From contig NC_080043.1 in the NCBI RefSeq assembly GCF_012489685.1, positions 79,810,292 to 79,874,291 on the forward strand: a stretch of 64,000 bases of DNA, written 5' to 3'. The DNA is from Lotus japonicus. Taxonomy: Eukaryota; Streptophyta; Magnoliopsida; Fabales; Fabaceae. Shown piece after piece: positions 34,820 to 47,900 of this stretch. The notes under the pieces are model-generated. The model worked only from the letters and a program-made list of their open reading frames with translations, had not been told where the DNA came from and did not search any database. Every line of letters begins with the position of its first letter. Positions within the stretch are counted from its first letter, which is position 1. The translations under genes and the position numbers were made by a program.

Positions 34820-36365
34820 CCTCTAGGAATGTTCATTGGTACCGCCACAGTCAGGTCAAAATCATGTATGCATGATGCTACTATCATACTATGTACTATG
34901 TTCCCCCTTTTGTCTTTCTTTATCTTTACGAAATCAGTATCACAGATGGCATTCAGAATCAGAACCTGTTGCTTCTGCTGCTACTCAACTGTAAAAGCTT
35001 GCATTGGTAGCTGCTCTAACCTAATGTTTTATTAAAATTATAATGACTTAATTACATTTTTAGTCTCTATATTTCGACAAATGAGCAATTCTGGTTCTTA
35101 TACTTTCAATTGCGCTAATCAAATCCTTGTACTTTTAAAATTAATCAAATTTGGTTTAACGGTCCTTATATCAGTTTAAAAAATTGTTGCCAACCTAGTA
35201 AACTTGCTAGTATCCCACCACCATCAGACACCCTTTACCACCACCACTGCAGGATAACCTCCATCACTCTCCAGCCACTTCTGCTGCATGATACCCTCTA
35301 CCACCACCTAAGGCCCAACGCCACAACCAATGCCACAAGATGATATCCTTCATTGTCCGCCATGGATAGTCTAGAGGCAACAATAACTTTGGTGAATGGT
35401 GCTTTGTAGCGTTGGCGACGTAGCGTGTTTGTGGTGGAAGATTGAGGCAATGGCGACAATGGAGGGTGTGGGTAGTGGGAGTAGCGAGTGGGTGTGGGTG
35501 TAAAGTGGTGGCAGACAATGATGAGGAGTGTCAAGTGGAGGTGTGGTAGTGAAGGGTGGAGGATGTCATAGGGCAATGGGCCAATGGCGATGGCGTCGAT
35601 GATATAAGGTGTTGGTGGTGCCGTGGTGGAAGATTTTAGGCGATGGTGACAATAGAGAGTGGGCGTGGGGGGAGCTACGATTGAGGGTGGGTGTCAGGAG
35701 AACGGCGGCGGGGGAGCTGTCAAGTGATCATATGTATACCCATTTTCCCTCTCAAAACCATTTTAAAATTGGGCTTGGTTGGTGCAAATTCAGCCCCAAA
35801 GATGCTAAAAATCAACTTCCCCTCCTCATCTTCTTCAAAATTTCCTTAAGTTTTCTCTAGATACCTCCCATAAAGATAATCTTAACAGAAGCTGAGAAGT
35901 TGGCAGAGAAATAAGACTAGAAGGGTTAAATACGAGTAATGATATATACACACTTCCTTATTTATACACTTTATTTCCACCTATTTTTATTTATATCTCT
36001 CTCCTCTTATCATCTATCACATCTTATACTTTCTCTCTTACTTTTTCTTTTCTTCCTATCTCTCTCCTCCTCCACCTCTTTCCACCTCAATTTAGAGGTG
36101 TGGACAAATAATTATTGGTTAAATACTAATCTTAGTTAAGAAACTCCCATATGCTAACAACTCAATATTCCAAATGGGACCACAACTAGCATAATCACAG
36201 AGGTACAAAGCACAATATACATCAAGGACCAACAAATTTACAAACTGCCTACATAGTTCATCCCTGAGAAAATAAATTGGGCTTCTTTCTCTATTAACCA
36301 TTGTCCCTTGTTTACCAATCTTCATGAAAAAGCAGTGTGCTGACTGTGCTCTACACCCTACAAAA
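34820..36365. other. Intergenic between convergent genes
   Basis: DUF688 3' region, then a GC-rich low-complexity stretch at about 35210-35720 (CCACCACCA and GGTGGTGG runs) whose open frames look like chance. MITE copy B follows, then the 3' region of the minus-strand gene. No further gene is recognised. Confidence 0.4.
35937..36114. mobile_element. MITE copy B (inverse of copy A)
   Basis: Starts TAATGATATATACACAC, ends GAGGTGTGGACAAATAATTA, and is pyrimidine-rich inside. It is the reverse complement in layout of the 33044-33223 element. The two lie about 2.7 kb apart and bracket the DUF688 gene. Confidence 0.55.
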
Positions 36366-38241
36366 CTACAAACGAGGAAACATCCAACCAACAGTCCATC
36401 CTAAGAGTAAGCCAGCCCCAACAAGACTCAATCCTAAAGCAAATGCAACAGCATATGTTCTTCTATCACTTTTTAGCTTGCCTAGCATTTCTTTTTTGGC
36501 ATTTACAAGTAGCTTCTTTCTCTTCTGTAGTTTCCTACCTTCAAATAATATCCATGGAAGTGTCTCTGGGAATTTTGTAGAGACTTGCTGATCCTTATTC
36601 TTAATTTGAGAAGTGTTATCAGTTTCTAGCTGCAGCAGACGAAACCATTGTTCATATGCAAGAAGTTGTGAAGCCTGCATTAAAAACTGTGTAAAAATGT
36701 GCTCTTTCTCAGCATAAGCTTGTTTTGCTACCTCCTCTGCTGCCCTTGCACGTGTTTGAGAATGACACAGTGCTTCCATAAGTTGAGCTATGCTTTGGTC
36801 TCCCTCAAAAGCTTGTTCTGTGACATCCTCATGGATGGTACTGGTATAACTGCAATGAAATTGCAAGAAGCAAATCAAATTGGGAACAAATACCAACTCA
36901 CAAAATTTATATTGTGGGTGTTTGGATCAGCGTTTGTCATAATGATTTTGGTAAAATTGATTACAGTAAATGTGAAGTGATTTATGTTTGGATACATTTA
37001 TTAAAAAGTGATTTTTGTTCGTAATGTTGAGAAATTCAGTTGTAAAACCTCACAGTTGATTATGTTTAATGTAGAAGCCACTCTCTCTAGTGTCTACCAG
37101 AATTGATTTTGGGTATGAAACCAAATCTCCAAAATGACTCTCAAACATCAATTTTTCATCCTGAATTGATTTACTCTACCAGAATTGATTCTAGGTTTCT
37201 CTGGGAAACCCACTAAACAAATTCTATTCATTCAACCAGCAAAAATAAAACTATAGCATTCATGATCCTAAATAGAAAAAAAAGTAATGAACCAACCCTT
37301 GAATACACCATTTCCCAATTTGTTACTTGTTTGATTATAAATATTCTTTTTTTCATAACATGATTATAAATATTCTGATAGTGATTTACAGCCACTTAAT
37401 TATTAAGATGCTAGTGAAACCAAGTGAACCAACAAATACTTTGAGGAAAGTACCTTGGAGATTTGTCACAAGCAAAATGTGAATGTCTTAGATTTCCTTG
37501 CATAAATCCTGAATCCAAACTTCCCTGTGCCTGATCAGTTAAATTGGAGAAGACACTAGATTTGGCTTCCCAATCAAAACCTATTGTGTTAATTTTCTCA
37601 TCACTGATATAAGCATTTGATTGTCCTCCTAGGTAGTTCTTCCGAGGAGGAGGAAGGTCACAATTCTCAATATTGTTGAGTGATTTCTGTGACACAAAGC
37701 TAGCTAATTCATTTCTATCTGTAGTTTGCCACCATGGATGGGGTTTCTCACCTTCAATCCAAGAATAATCTGAAATCAATGAGAAATCTAATGTTTGGTT
37801 GGAGCATCCAACAGAATCAATCTCCATCATCTCATCTTGCATTCCTTTCATACAAGTTTTCTGCTTAATACCCTCCTGGAAGTTTTCTCCTTTACATGTT
37901 TCATTTTCTTCACCAACTTCCAAATTTTCAACCTTTTCCTCCAAAGCTTTTAACTTCTCATTTGCTAAGCCTTTTTCAAACCCACAGTTAGGATGCAAAT
38001 TCAACCACCATCTTGAGTCAAGAATTCTATTGGAAAATGAAGATTTTTGGTTAACATGAGTGTCATTAACACAAGCCTGATCAGGTTCATCTGCTGCACT
38101 GGCAGATCCAGCATCAACCAATTTTGATGTTGCACATGAAGATTGGCAACAGGCAAACTTAGGAGCTCGTTTGGCGTCTTCTTGGACAACGCAATGATCT
38201 GCAGTTTTCTGCCTTGCAGCCCTCACTTCTGCTGCTGCCAT
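36366..38241 (-). CDS. Plant-specific protein with coiled coil and C-terminal membrane anchor
   Basis: Two exons, 37454-38241 then 36366-36849, join at GT-AG sites (phase AG|T) to 423 residues. The N-terminal half is hydrophilic, with a short coiled coil (EKLKALEEKVENLEVGEE, about 93-110) and Trp-rich segments such as RWWLNLHPNCGFEKG and YSWIEGEKPHPWWQTTD. The second exon encodes a long helix (IAQLMEALCHSQTRARAAEE onward). It ends in one hydrophobic segment (about 395-417, AVAFALGLSLVGAGLLLGW) five or six residues before the stop, typical of a tail-anchored protein. I believe it corresponds to Arabidopsis At2g46550/At1g01240 (uncharacterised) from layout and position. No enzyme domain is visible, and the function is unknown. 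Confidence 0.85.
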
Positions 38242-39885
38242 AACTTGCCTTGCCTATTCTTTTTTCATAAATTCTGTGGAAAACAATAATGTTAGTAGTT
38301 CAACATCTGAATTAAACATGGGGGTTTATGCATTGTGTTTGAAAACTATAAACCATAAGTCTCCCTAAGGAGATATACTGAATGTTTGGGAACTCGATAG
38401 AAAACCACGATGAAGCCAAAATTCACCGTGGAAACAGAAGCAACTTCTCTTAACATTTATTTCTATCTACCATGATTTTGCCTTTACTGACTTTCTACAT
38501 AATTTCCAAACAACATGTAAATAACATAACTAAGTGACAATTAAGGCACTTGGGACAAAAAATAGAACATAAATATGAAACATTGAGATGAAGAAGATTG
38601 ATACAGGCAGCAACCATTAAGACCAGCTTCAAGGGCTAGTCATCAATCAGAAAAAAAGATGAAAAAGGCCCTTTCATAAGACAATGCACACATTGTAAAG
38701 GGGAAAAAAGTTATCATTTTATCACAAAAAAATGGTAAGAGTTTTGTATTTTCTTCACATAATAGATCTTTCATGAATTCAGAGCAGGCAGGGGACATAG
38801 AACAGAGAAGATGAAAAATCTCTAGAAGGGTAGTACCGTAGTAGTGTACTCCAAGCCTCAGTACTACAAATGAGGTTTGGAGTTGAAAATTTATCTAAAG
38901 AAATGAGAATGGTAAAAATCATAACCACCTATGTACATTACAAACATTTAAAATCAACCAGCACCCAGATGAAAGAAAACACATAAGAAACACAAAAATG
39001 AAAGAAGCAGAAGCATAGCATTAACATACATAACGGGTATTCCAAGCAAGTGAAACATGCATCGATGACTCACCAGAAAAAAACTGAAGCATTGGAATGA
39101 AAGATGATAAGAAAAGTAGGAAGTGGAAAACAGAATACAGCAGAGTGAGAGAACAGAGAAGGATTGATACAAAGTGGGCCAGAGATGAGAGAGGATGATA
39201 ATGAGATTGAATTCAAAAAGAACAAGAACAAGAAGAAGAGGACGTGGCTTCTGTTGTTTTCTACGATGGATGTCGGTTTCTGCTTTCTACAAACAAGCAT
39301 AGGCGGTTGCAGTGACAAACCAAGTGGTACTACTGCATGGACGGGTATTATGTATCAAAAACTGTCAAAACCATTGATAGGGTAGAAATAGAATGAATTC
39401 AAATGAATATAATCCTCCTCACGTGAATTCCCAGATCATATTTTTTACTTACTTTTCCTCAAAATCCTGCTTCAATACAAATCAGTTATATTATGAGTCC
39501 CAAAGAACAAAGACTGAATACAAGACTAAATACGTTTTCATTTCATTTTTATTATCATTTATTAAAAAGTTTTACATATAAAAGGAAGCATCATTCTATT
39601 TACTGATTCTGATTCCATTTTAAGGATGCATTCTATAGAATGATTGAATTTAACTGATGAGCTAAACATTTTTTTTTTGAAATGATGAGCTAAACAAACA
39701 TTTATCTTCTAAATATAAATTTATAATTCTAAATATTTTATGATAAGTTAGATTTTAGATATATATATTTTTACATTATTTCAAACCTTGAAAATTCAAG
39801 TTCAATTCACCTCGTCTAATTTATTTCCACGGCCACTAAAGAGAGAATAGGGAAAACATATCATGTGAAAGTTTTCATGACTAAA
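38242..39885. other. Upstream region of the membrane-anchor gene
   Basis: Probable 5' UTR and promoter of the minus-strand gene at 36366-38241. A pyrimidine-rich tract on that strand lies near 39080-39240. Open frames here are low-complexity and not supported. Confidence 0.4.
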
Positions 39886-39890
39886 GTAAT

Positions 39891-40184
39891 TGTTAGAAGT
39901 CCCACATTGGCTAGAGATAAGGTCTTTATAAGGGTTGTGCAAACCTCAACTCTTGAGCTAGCTTTTGTGGTTGAGTATAGGCCTTCCAATTTCTAATATG
40001 GTATCAGAGTCTATCCTAGTTGTTGTTCCCACGTTCCAGTCTGTTCAATCCTGGACGTGAGGGGGTGTGTTAGAAGTCCCACATTGGCTAGAGATAAGGT
40101 CAATCAAGTGTTTATAAGGGTTGTGCAAACCTCAACTCTTGAGCTAGCTTTTGTGGTTGAGTATAGGCCTTCCAATTTCTAATA
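39891..40184 (+). mobile_element. Intact TRIM retrotransposon (copy 1)
   Basis: A 294-bp element with two LTRs (39891-39998, 108 bp; 40068-40184, 117 bp, the second with a short extra ATCAAGTGT-type insertion). Both begin TGTTAGAAGTCCCACATTGG. A tRNA-Met-type primer-binding site TGGTATCAGAG starts right after the first LTR at 39999, and a purine-rich GTGAGGGGG precedes the second. The 5-bp target duplication GTAAT is perfect at 39886-39890 and 40185-40189. There is no coding capacity, as defines TRIMs. Confidence 0.93.
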
Positions 40185-40189
40185 GTAAT

Positions 40190-41916
40190 CATTACTATTT
40201 TTCTTTTTGGGTGTTTTGGTGGTTAAGGTAATCAACTAATCATTACTAGTATACAATCATAGTAATGAATAAGTAGAATTGATTAAACTTAAGCCATAAT
40301 TGTCTACATTTAAAATTGTGCTGTTAAGAATAAGACATTTCATCTTTAAAGTATCTGTATGTGAGGTGAGGCGCATTTCAATCATAGCCTTATAAGTATA
40401 CTTTGATGGTGGGTCAACTTCTAAAGTTCCTAATCAACTATGTGCTTGCCCATAGTTTTTTATGGTTGTTGAAAACTTGAAATCACAAATTACAAATGGG
40501 TTGATTGGAAATTGTGCATGTAATTAGGTTATGGAGCATAATTGTGGTTCACGTTTCAAAATTTGGTTGGTAAGAAAATAAGAACATTAGTTTTTTTTTG
40601 AAAGTGAACATTAGTTTTAGATTGGTGAATGATTTATTTATTTTTTTTGGTAAAAGTTGGTGGATGAATCTTTTTTTTTTTGGTTACATAAAAGTTGGTG
40701 GATGAATCTAACAATAGGCTACTTATTTTGAAGTAAATTCTTCTTTGAAATAGGTTTTCCTTTTTCTTTTTTGGCACAATCTATTTTGAGTTTTTAGAAT
40801 AAAAATTAATTAACAAATCTAAAACAATAGTCCTTGTCAATAAACTTTTCAATTTTTTGGAAAAGCTTCATAATAGTGGTTAATATATAACTTTATCTTG
40901 CAAGCTCTTGCAGCTGATTTTCAATCATCAACGGATTATATTGAAGTAAGTCTTTTGTTAATTCTCTTTTTGAATACCTTTTTGCTTGTGATTGCAATCA
41001 TACTCAAGAGGAAAAGGATACAAAGAGTATTGTAAGAGTTGAATCTGAAAATGCCTTTAGCAAAAGAATACTTGTAAGGGACAAGTTGTTGGTCAAAATA
41101 CTTGTTTGTCGAGTGAATCAAGAAAAAACTTAGTGTGATTATCTTTCTCTTTGCTTGTCATGTGTATCTTGAACTAAAAAAGAGGATAAGATTGTAAAAC
41201 TGACACGTCTTAATAAAAGTGTCGCTTATCATTCAGGGTATTTTTGGGATAGTAAAAATCAGGGAATGGTGTGCTAAGGTATGTGGGTGGTAGTAATAGG
41301 ACTGCCCTTATATTATCAATGAAACAATTTCTCAATATATACAAGATGTGAGGCATGACTACAAATGTACACAAAAACAAAGCTATCAGGGGACCCTATA
41401 GACATGTAGCCCGGTCCTCTGTTTCCTAGTATGTCTAAATTCATGAATGACATGCCTGAACAATCAAACATATAGGTAATATACACCCAAAAAAGAGACT
41501 AAATCTTATCAAAAATCTTGACAAAGTTCTATGCCGGCCACTGATTAAAATTCTGTACCATGCAGAAAGAATGACTAGCATCAAAATGAACCATGCATTC
41601 TGTTCAAACTTCAAAGAAGAGGTGAGGTTCACTAGCATGAGATATTCATGTGCTGGTATGAATTGCTTGGCCAAGTTGAGGACTACTTCCAATCCCAGAT
41701 GAAGCTATGCTCTTCCTCTTGTAATATCTGAGCATACCAATGAAGAATCCTTGTCCAAAATTGATGGTGGCTTCCGCAATGTGCATTATTGTTATGACAA
41801 TTTTCAAAGTCAGGAATCCAGAAAATGATAGCCACCTCTCATAGAGAACCACTGTCAGGAAGGGAATTTGAGGCATAGTAGAGTTTAACCTCAACAATAA
41901 AATATCTCCAGCGTTT
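40190..41916. other. Intergenic and 3' region of the DmX-like gene
   Basis: AT-rich DNA with a local duplication AAAGTTGGTGGATGAATCT near 40650 and 40690. From about 41350 to 41916 lies the presumed 3' UTR of the minus-strand DmX-like gene. See the finding on an overlapping 97-codon frame. Confidence 0.4.
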
Positions 41917-44900
41917 TCATAACTCCCCTCCATAGCCATGCAGGTGACTGTTCAGCCGCACAAGCTTTACCGTTCCATCCCCACCACAAGTAAGAAAACC
42001 ATGGGGAACAACTTGTATGTCCGTAACAGCAGCCTGTGACAATTTAAGCTAACAGTATTACTGTGGGTACTTTTTGTCTCTGATGAACTATCTATTTCTT
42101 TGAAAAAAGAAAAACAAAAAAAAACTTGGCCCAATTCATTTAGCTAGAGCCTAGATTTGTCAAGAAAAGGCATTGAGTTTAGCACAGAGCCAGTTCTAAA
42201 GCAGCATGATTCTCACAGCAACCAGCTCTGGTGATGTTGGGAGTGGCTCTTATGCCTTAAAATAGGTGGATTTTGGGTTAACTCATTCATAAACACTGGA
42301 TTTTAGCATGCAAGTGTGGAAAAAAAATTACCCGAACAATGCCACCGAATCCGCGAGAGGTTGACTGCAGAAAGGTGTGCTTGTCATGTATCTTTGGCCA
42401 GTGATGTATCAACTTTGTGCTCTGGGCATCCCAGAGCTTGACATCTCCATCTGTGCTTCCAGTCAAAAACAAGCTGGTGTCTGGGATGGCAACTATTTTT
42501 GTGACACTTCCTATGATCATAGAATTCAAGCAGATTATTAGATAAAGATTAAACCATAAAAAGTAACGACCATGCAAATTAACTTTCTTTACCTGAGTGG
42601 GCCTTTGGGATATACCAAAGCATCCCATCTATATTCTGGTCCTTTTCATAATTCAAAGATGTGATGGAGCTTTGCCCACCGCTATCAGCACGCCTATGCC
42701 TTTTAGCTTTTCCAGTAGCAATATAGCGGAAGTCATGAACTCCAACATCACCGCCTTTGCCACCGGTCACGATAAGAGGGGAAACAGAACCACTTCCGAA
42801 ATGATTATCAAACACAGAAATGGAGCGTGCACCACCTTTACAAGAAAAGCCAAGGTTAGAACATAAAAATGTGGCACACAATTTCCCAGATAAAACGTAA
42901 CAAGAAAACCTTCATTTTAGTAGACAAAAACAGGACATGAATCTTAGAATGTAATTCACCCTTCACACAAAATATATAAAAATAAAAAATAACAAAATGC
43001 ATGTTACTTTTTCTTTTATAGAAGAAATTAATCATGTAATAAGTCGTGAGACCACCCCAATTTTCATCAAATTTTTATATATACCCATGAAAATTCGTTG
43101 TTCAATTATGTCATGTATTGTTTGATGTAAAATCATACTAATGTTTTACACTATAGCTTAAACTTATGGGATAACTAATTTATGACAAAGTATTAGTCTT
43201 GGGTCTAGAGTTTGATACTTATTGCCCTCATTGTTCCAGTCATAAGTCAAATTAAAGAACAAAGCACAGTGAACCTGTACATTGTCTACACTACAAGTAT
43301 AAACAACTTTTGCATGAGGTAGTGTGTTAGATATTAAATCATTCATAGCCCTCTACCCAATAGCCTAAGCTTTTAGGATAACAAGTTCATGACATGATAG
43401 AGATAATAGGAAATATAAAACTATACTAGTGCCTTCATCTAACCACTTAAGCATTTGAGATATTTGGTTCCGGACATGGTACTAGGGATTCTATGACCCA
43501 GTGGTCTACAATTTGATTTTTTTTCTACCATCATTCTTCTAAGTGAAAAAGTTGAAATTTATAAGATTAGAAAAGAGAATAATATCTCCTCTTAATCAAA
43601 TCATACAAGCATCAATTTGAAGACATCATTTCCTCCTAAAAAGGAAATAAATCCTCAGCTATTAGTGGTAGAATAATTCTCCTTATTCCAATATGTTCTT
43701 ATTAGATTCAATTATATATCAATATGATTCTAATGCAGATTTATTACGAACATATTAGAAAATAACATAGTAGGAAAGAAAATCACATCTTGTGATAAAT
43801 GAATAACGGAAAGACCACTGCAGTGTTGCATGCAACATCCCTTATACACAAACATTCATCAATACATCAAATTTAGAGAAAGACCTTCATGACATAAAAT
43901 GGAAGCTCGAGAAGTTGCAGGTGGAGCTAAAGTATCCCATATCACCACATTAACATTATTAGAGCTATATCCAGCCACAGCTACAATTGATCCACTTGAA
44001 GAAAAGTACGTGACATCCCTGATATCAAACAAGAATTTATTAGCAATTACACATGACTATAAGAGTAAATTGAAGCAAAAATAACGTCTTTACTAAGGAG
44101 TTAAGTAAAAATTAAACATACCAACAAAACATAAATAGACAAATTTGTTGGATTTTATCCTAAGCATGAATCAAATGGTTAATACATCAGTTCTATTAAG
44201 GGTGACATTTTGTTTTTAAGCACAGTTCTAATGATAAGCTGTCTTGAATCTATCCTTGACTTCCATTCCTGTGCTGCCACGTACCAGAAAAAAGCCACCC
44301 TATTGGGAAAGCAAACTTAAAAGACAATTTCTGCTCACTGTGCAGACCAGACAGTGTAAAATAACCCTCTTTTATAGTAATTCTTGACTCATATTCTGAA
44401 TCAACAGTTCACTCAGCTTAAAGTCAAGGAAGACTAAGATTATAACTGAAAGTTGAGAAAAACAAACTACATACGATGCATGACCATTAAAGCAGAGGGA
44501 TGATTCTGTTGGGCGAACATTGCTCCTTCCTCCAACCTCGAGCTGCCATGTGCAGACAGTCCCGTCTGATGCAGCACTGGCAAACCGGTGTCCAACGTGG
44601 TCAAACTGTACAGCTGAAATTGACGCAAGAGCATAAGGTGGAGGGACATTGGCAGCAGGCAGCACTCCATATGTAGCAGCAGCTTTATCCTTATTGAACT
44701 GTATTCATAATGCTCCTCATTAGCCATAAGCTTGAAATACTGACAATACATGCAATTAAATAACCGCACTAGAGTAATCTAGATATTATGTCCTGCATAT
44801 ACGTAACATTTTTCCACGCAGGGGTATTTTACAATGACGACATGGAGACTTGAACTATAACTTATTATAAAAGAACCAAATAATTCAACAAGGGTGCCAT

Positions 44901-47900
44901 ATTCAAAAGAACCTAGTTTAACAAATCATTAACTAAACGACACCCTCCTCCTTGTTGACAAAAGAATTATATACGCAACGGTAAATGAAGCTTGAACAGC
45001 AAGTAAGCAAACACAACAAACCATAGGATAAGTTGGCCACCAAATAACAAAAGAAAAAACCATGAGATAAAAAGGAAAAGAAGGCCATCTCTACATTTTT
45101 TCATACAAATACAAGCACATACAGTCACATTTTTCATGTATATATAGCAAATAAAGATTTCCTTACCTCCCACAAGTAAATGTGTGTATTGCTTGAACCA
45201 ACTAAGAAGAAAGGCCTCATTGGATGACTAGAGAAAGCCTTCGTACTTGTGTTCTCCAAAGTGGCAGGTGGATCAACAAAATCTTCAAAGTCTTGTTGAA
45301 TTTCCCAACCCAATCCAGAGGCACCAACACCAGCATAACCTAGCATTCCTAATGCTCCACCACCTGTCAGGTCTCTACTTGGCCAAGCTGAAGAACCCAC
45401 ACCAACAGTTGCTCCACCTAGACCGAGGTGTGCCCCTTTCTTGCTCCCAAGGCCAACACCAGGAGAAACGCATGTTGGAGCAGGTGTGGATTCTGAACCT
45501 GCCCATCCATTTTGTGGCCAATCAGCCTTGGTCCACAAAAGGTCTGATTCACCACTTAAAGGAACCTCATCTTCCAGATGAAAGAATACTATACCCTGAA
45601 TTAGATAACAGAAAACAGACATTTATATACTTCTCTATATAGTAAGATGTGGATCATAAGATTTCTAGAGTCAGTTTGAACATAAAGAAATGCAACATAA
45701 ATCCAAGAGGAGGATTAAGTATAATTCTAAAACAATTATAATTTCAAAACTATAATGAAAACAAACATGTGATAATCATGTATTAGAAATTGGGAGACCT
45801 ATACTCAACCCAAAAGCTAGCTCAAGAGTTGAGGTTTGCACAACCCTTATAAAGGCTATCTATGCTCTATCTCTAGCCAATGTGGGACTTCTAACACACC
45901 CCCTCACGTCCAGGACTGAACAACCTGAAACGTGGGATCAACAACAACTGGTGCCCCATATACGGGAGGTCTCCACAACAAACAACAAATGGATCTAGGA
46001 TATGCTCTGATACCATATTAGAAATTGGGAGGCCTATACTCAACCACAAAAGCTAGCTCAAGAGTTGAGGTTTGCACAACCCTTATAAAGGCTATCTATG
46101 CTCTATCTCTAGCCAATGTGGGACTTCTAACATCATGGTTGTCAAACTTGCGAGTTTATATATCTAGGCGAGAAAATCGAGTTAAATTGCTTGTAAGCTC
46201 ATTTTTTACTTCACTTGGATGAACATGTGTGGACTGAGTTAAACCCAATTGGAATCACGAGTTTACTGCCAATTGAGTTACTGTGAATGTCTAATGCTTA
46301 ACAGTATACCTCTGTTGTTTTGACCAACAAGGTTTGTACTGAAACTTGAAGAGAGAAGATCCAATTGATTTGTATTTTATCCATTACACCATTAACCACT
46401 CTCTCACAGTTACTGTTTTGTGCTTATCCAAAGTGAGCCCATTATTGTGAACTTATGGTTTGGTTATTTATGTATGATTGTAACCTGAACTTTTTTTGCA
46501 TTTTATTTCAGTGGTTTGCTTTATCAGCTTAGAATATTAAACAGTTATTATGTTACATTCATGGTATTACTATTACATGCTCTTTGCAATTTGCAACCAC
46601 AACAAGTTTTTTAAATATTTTCATATGTACGAGTCAAAAAGTCGAGTCTATGGACTCTCCATGAGTTTGACAATCTTGGTGACAAGAATTACAATCTAAA
46701 TACCAAACCAAATCCATATTTTTATTTACATATTGGTATATTAGGCACTCGTTGACAAAAAGGGGAAATTAGAAAACATGAGTATTGGATATTGCACAGG
46801 CCCACATACCTTATTCTAAAATTCAACTTTTCAATAGAATGGTTGGGGCATCAAGGATCAAATTCCATACCACTTGGTCTGATACCATGTCATAATGAGA
46901 GATAAATTCATATGATATCATTGTACGATCTTATGTGTTGACCTATGATTTTAACTACCATGCTTCTCATTTTCCAAGAATTTAAACACTTTAGCCATAT
47001 GCTCCTTATATGGCTACTGCCCAACTAACTACTAACTGTTACTAACTCTCTTTTCAGTAAGATTCAGTTCAATGGGGAGTTGTTCCCCTGCTGCTACTCT
47101 CTGTTCTCTTAATAGACTTTCTTAGCTACCAGCCTGCTATCAACCCACCAATAAAAAAAGACTGAACACTGAACTCTAAGCCTAAGGAACAATAAAAATT
47201 TATTAGCCAATGAGTATAAATTGAACAGAAACCATACCAAATGATCACATGCAGATGATAATCTAAACTGCATATAAAGTAAGTACAGCCCAGTGAATGG
47301 TGTTTAAAAAAACACATCCAATGCTTTAGAATAACAGGAAATTGAGAGGACAAACCTTCCGGTTGCTAGCAGCTGCAGCTTCCTGAAGATCAGTAGAGTT
47401 TATACACAATGCCTGCTCAAACGTAGCATCAATATCATTCTCATATATCTATAAATGTGACCATGCGAAAATGATTAAATGTAAGGGATAATCACCTCCA
47501 AAAGTTCTCCATTTCTCTTGTACATTTCTCTGGGACTCTGGAAAACTGCAATATTCATACTAGTAATATCTTTCTGGTTGGATCTTGCAGAAGCATGATC
47601 ACTTAGAAACATTCCTTTAACAGGAGATCCGACTTCATGATTAGAAGATCCAGTGCTTAGTTTACATTCATCACCACGTGAATCATCAGTTTTATGTAGT
47701 CCTGTCATAATTATATACAGGTCATTCCATCCTTTAGTAGGCTTATGGTCCAAATCCTTTGACCAATCGAGCTTTTCCTGTGCAAAGCAATCAGATATTA
47801 ATTTGGGATCAGCACAGTGATCCCATAGTAACTGGTGAGCTAAACATTTATCTTTCCTGTTCACCAGTTCCAATATGTCCAGGTTTCTGTCATGACTGTA

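Noticed and set aside
35264..35860. GC-rich overlapping frames (His/Pro- and Gly/Val-rich)
   Set aside because: Low-complexity CCACCA/GGTGGT repeats translated in both directions; no conserved domain.
36905..37230. MITE with GTGGGTGTTTGG ends in the intron of the membrane-anchor gene
   Set aside because: The ends match only weakly and no target duplication was identified; the stretch resembles common legume MITEs but limits are not supportable.
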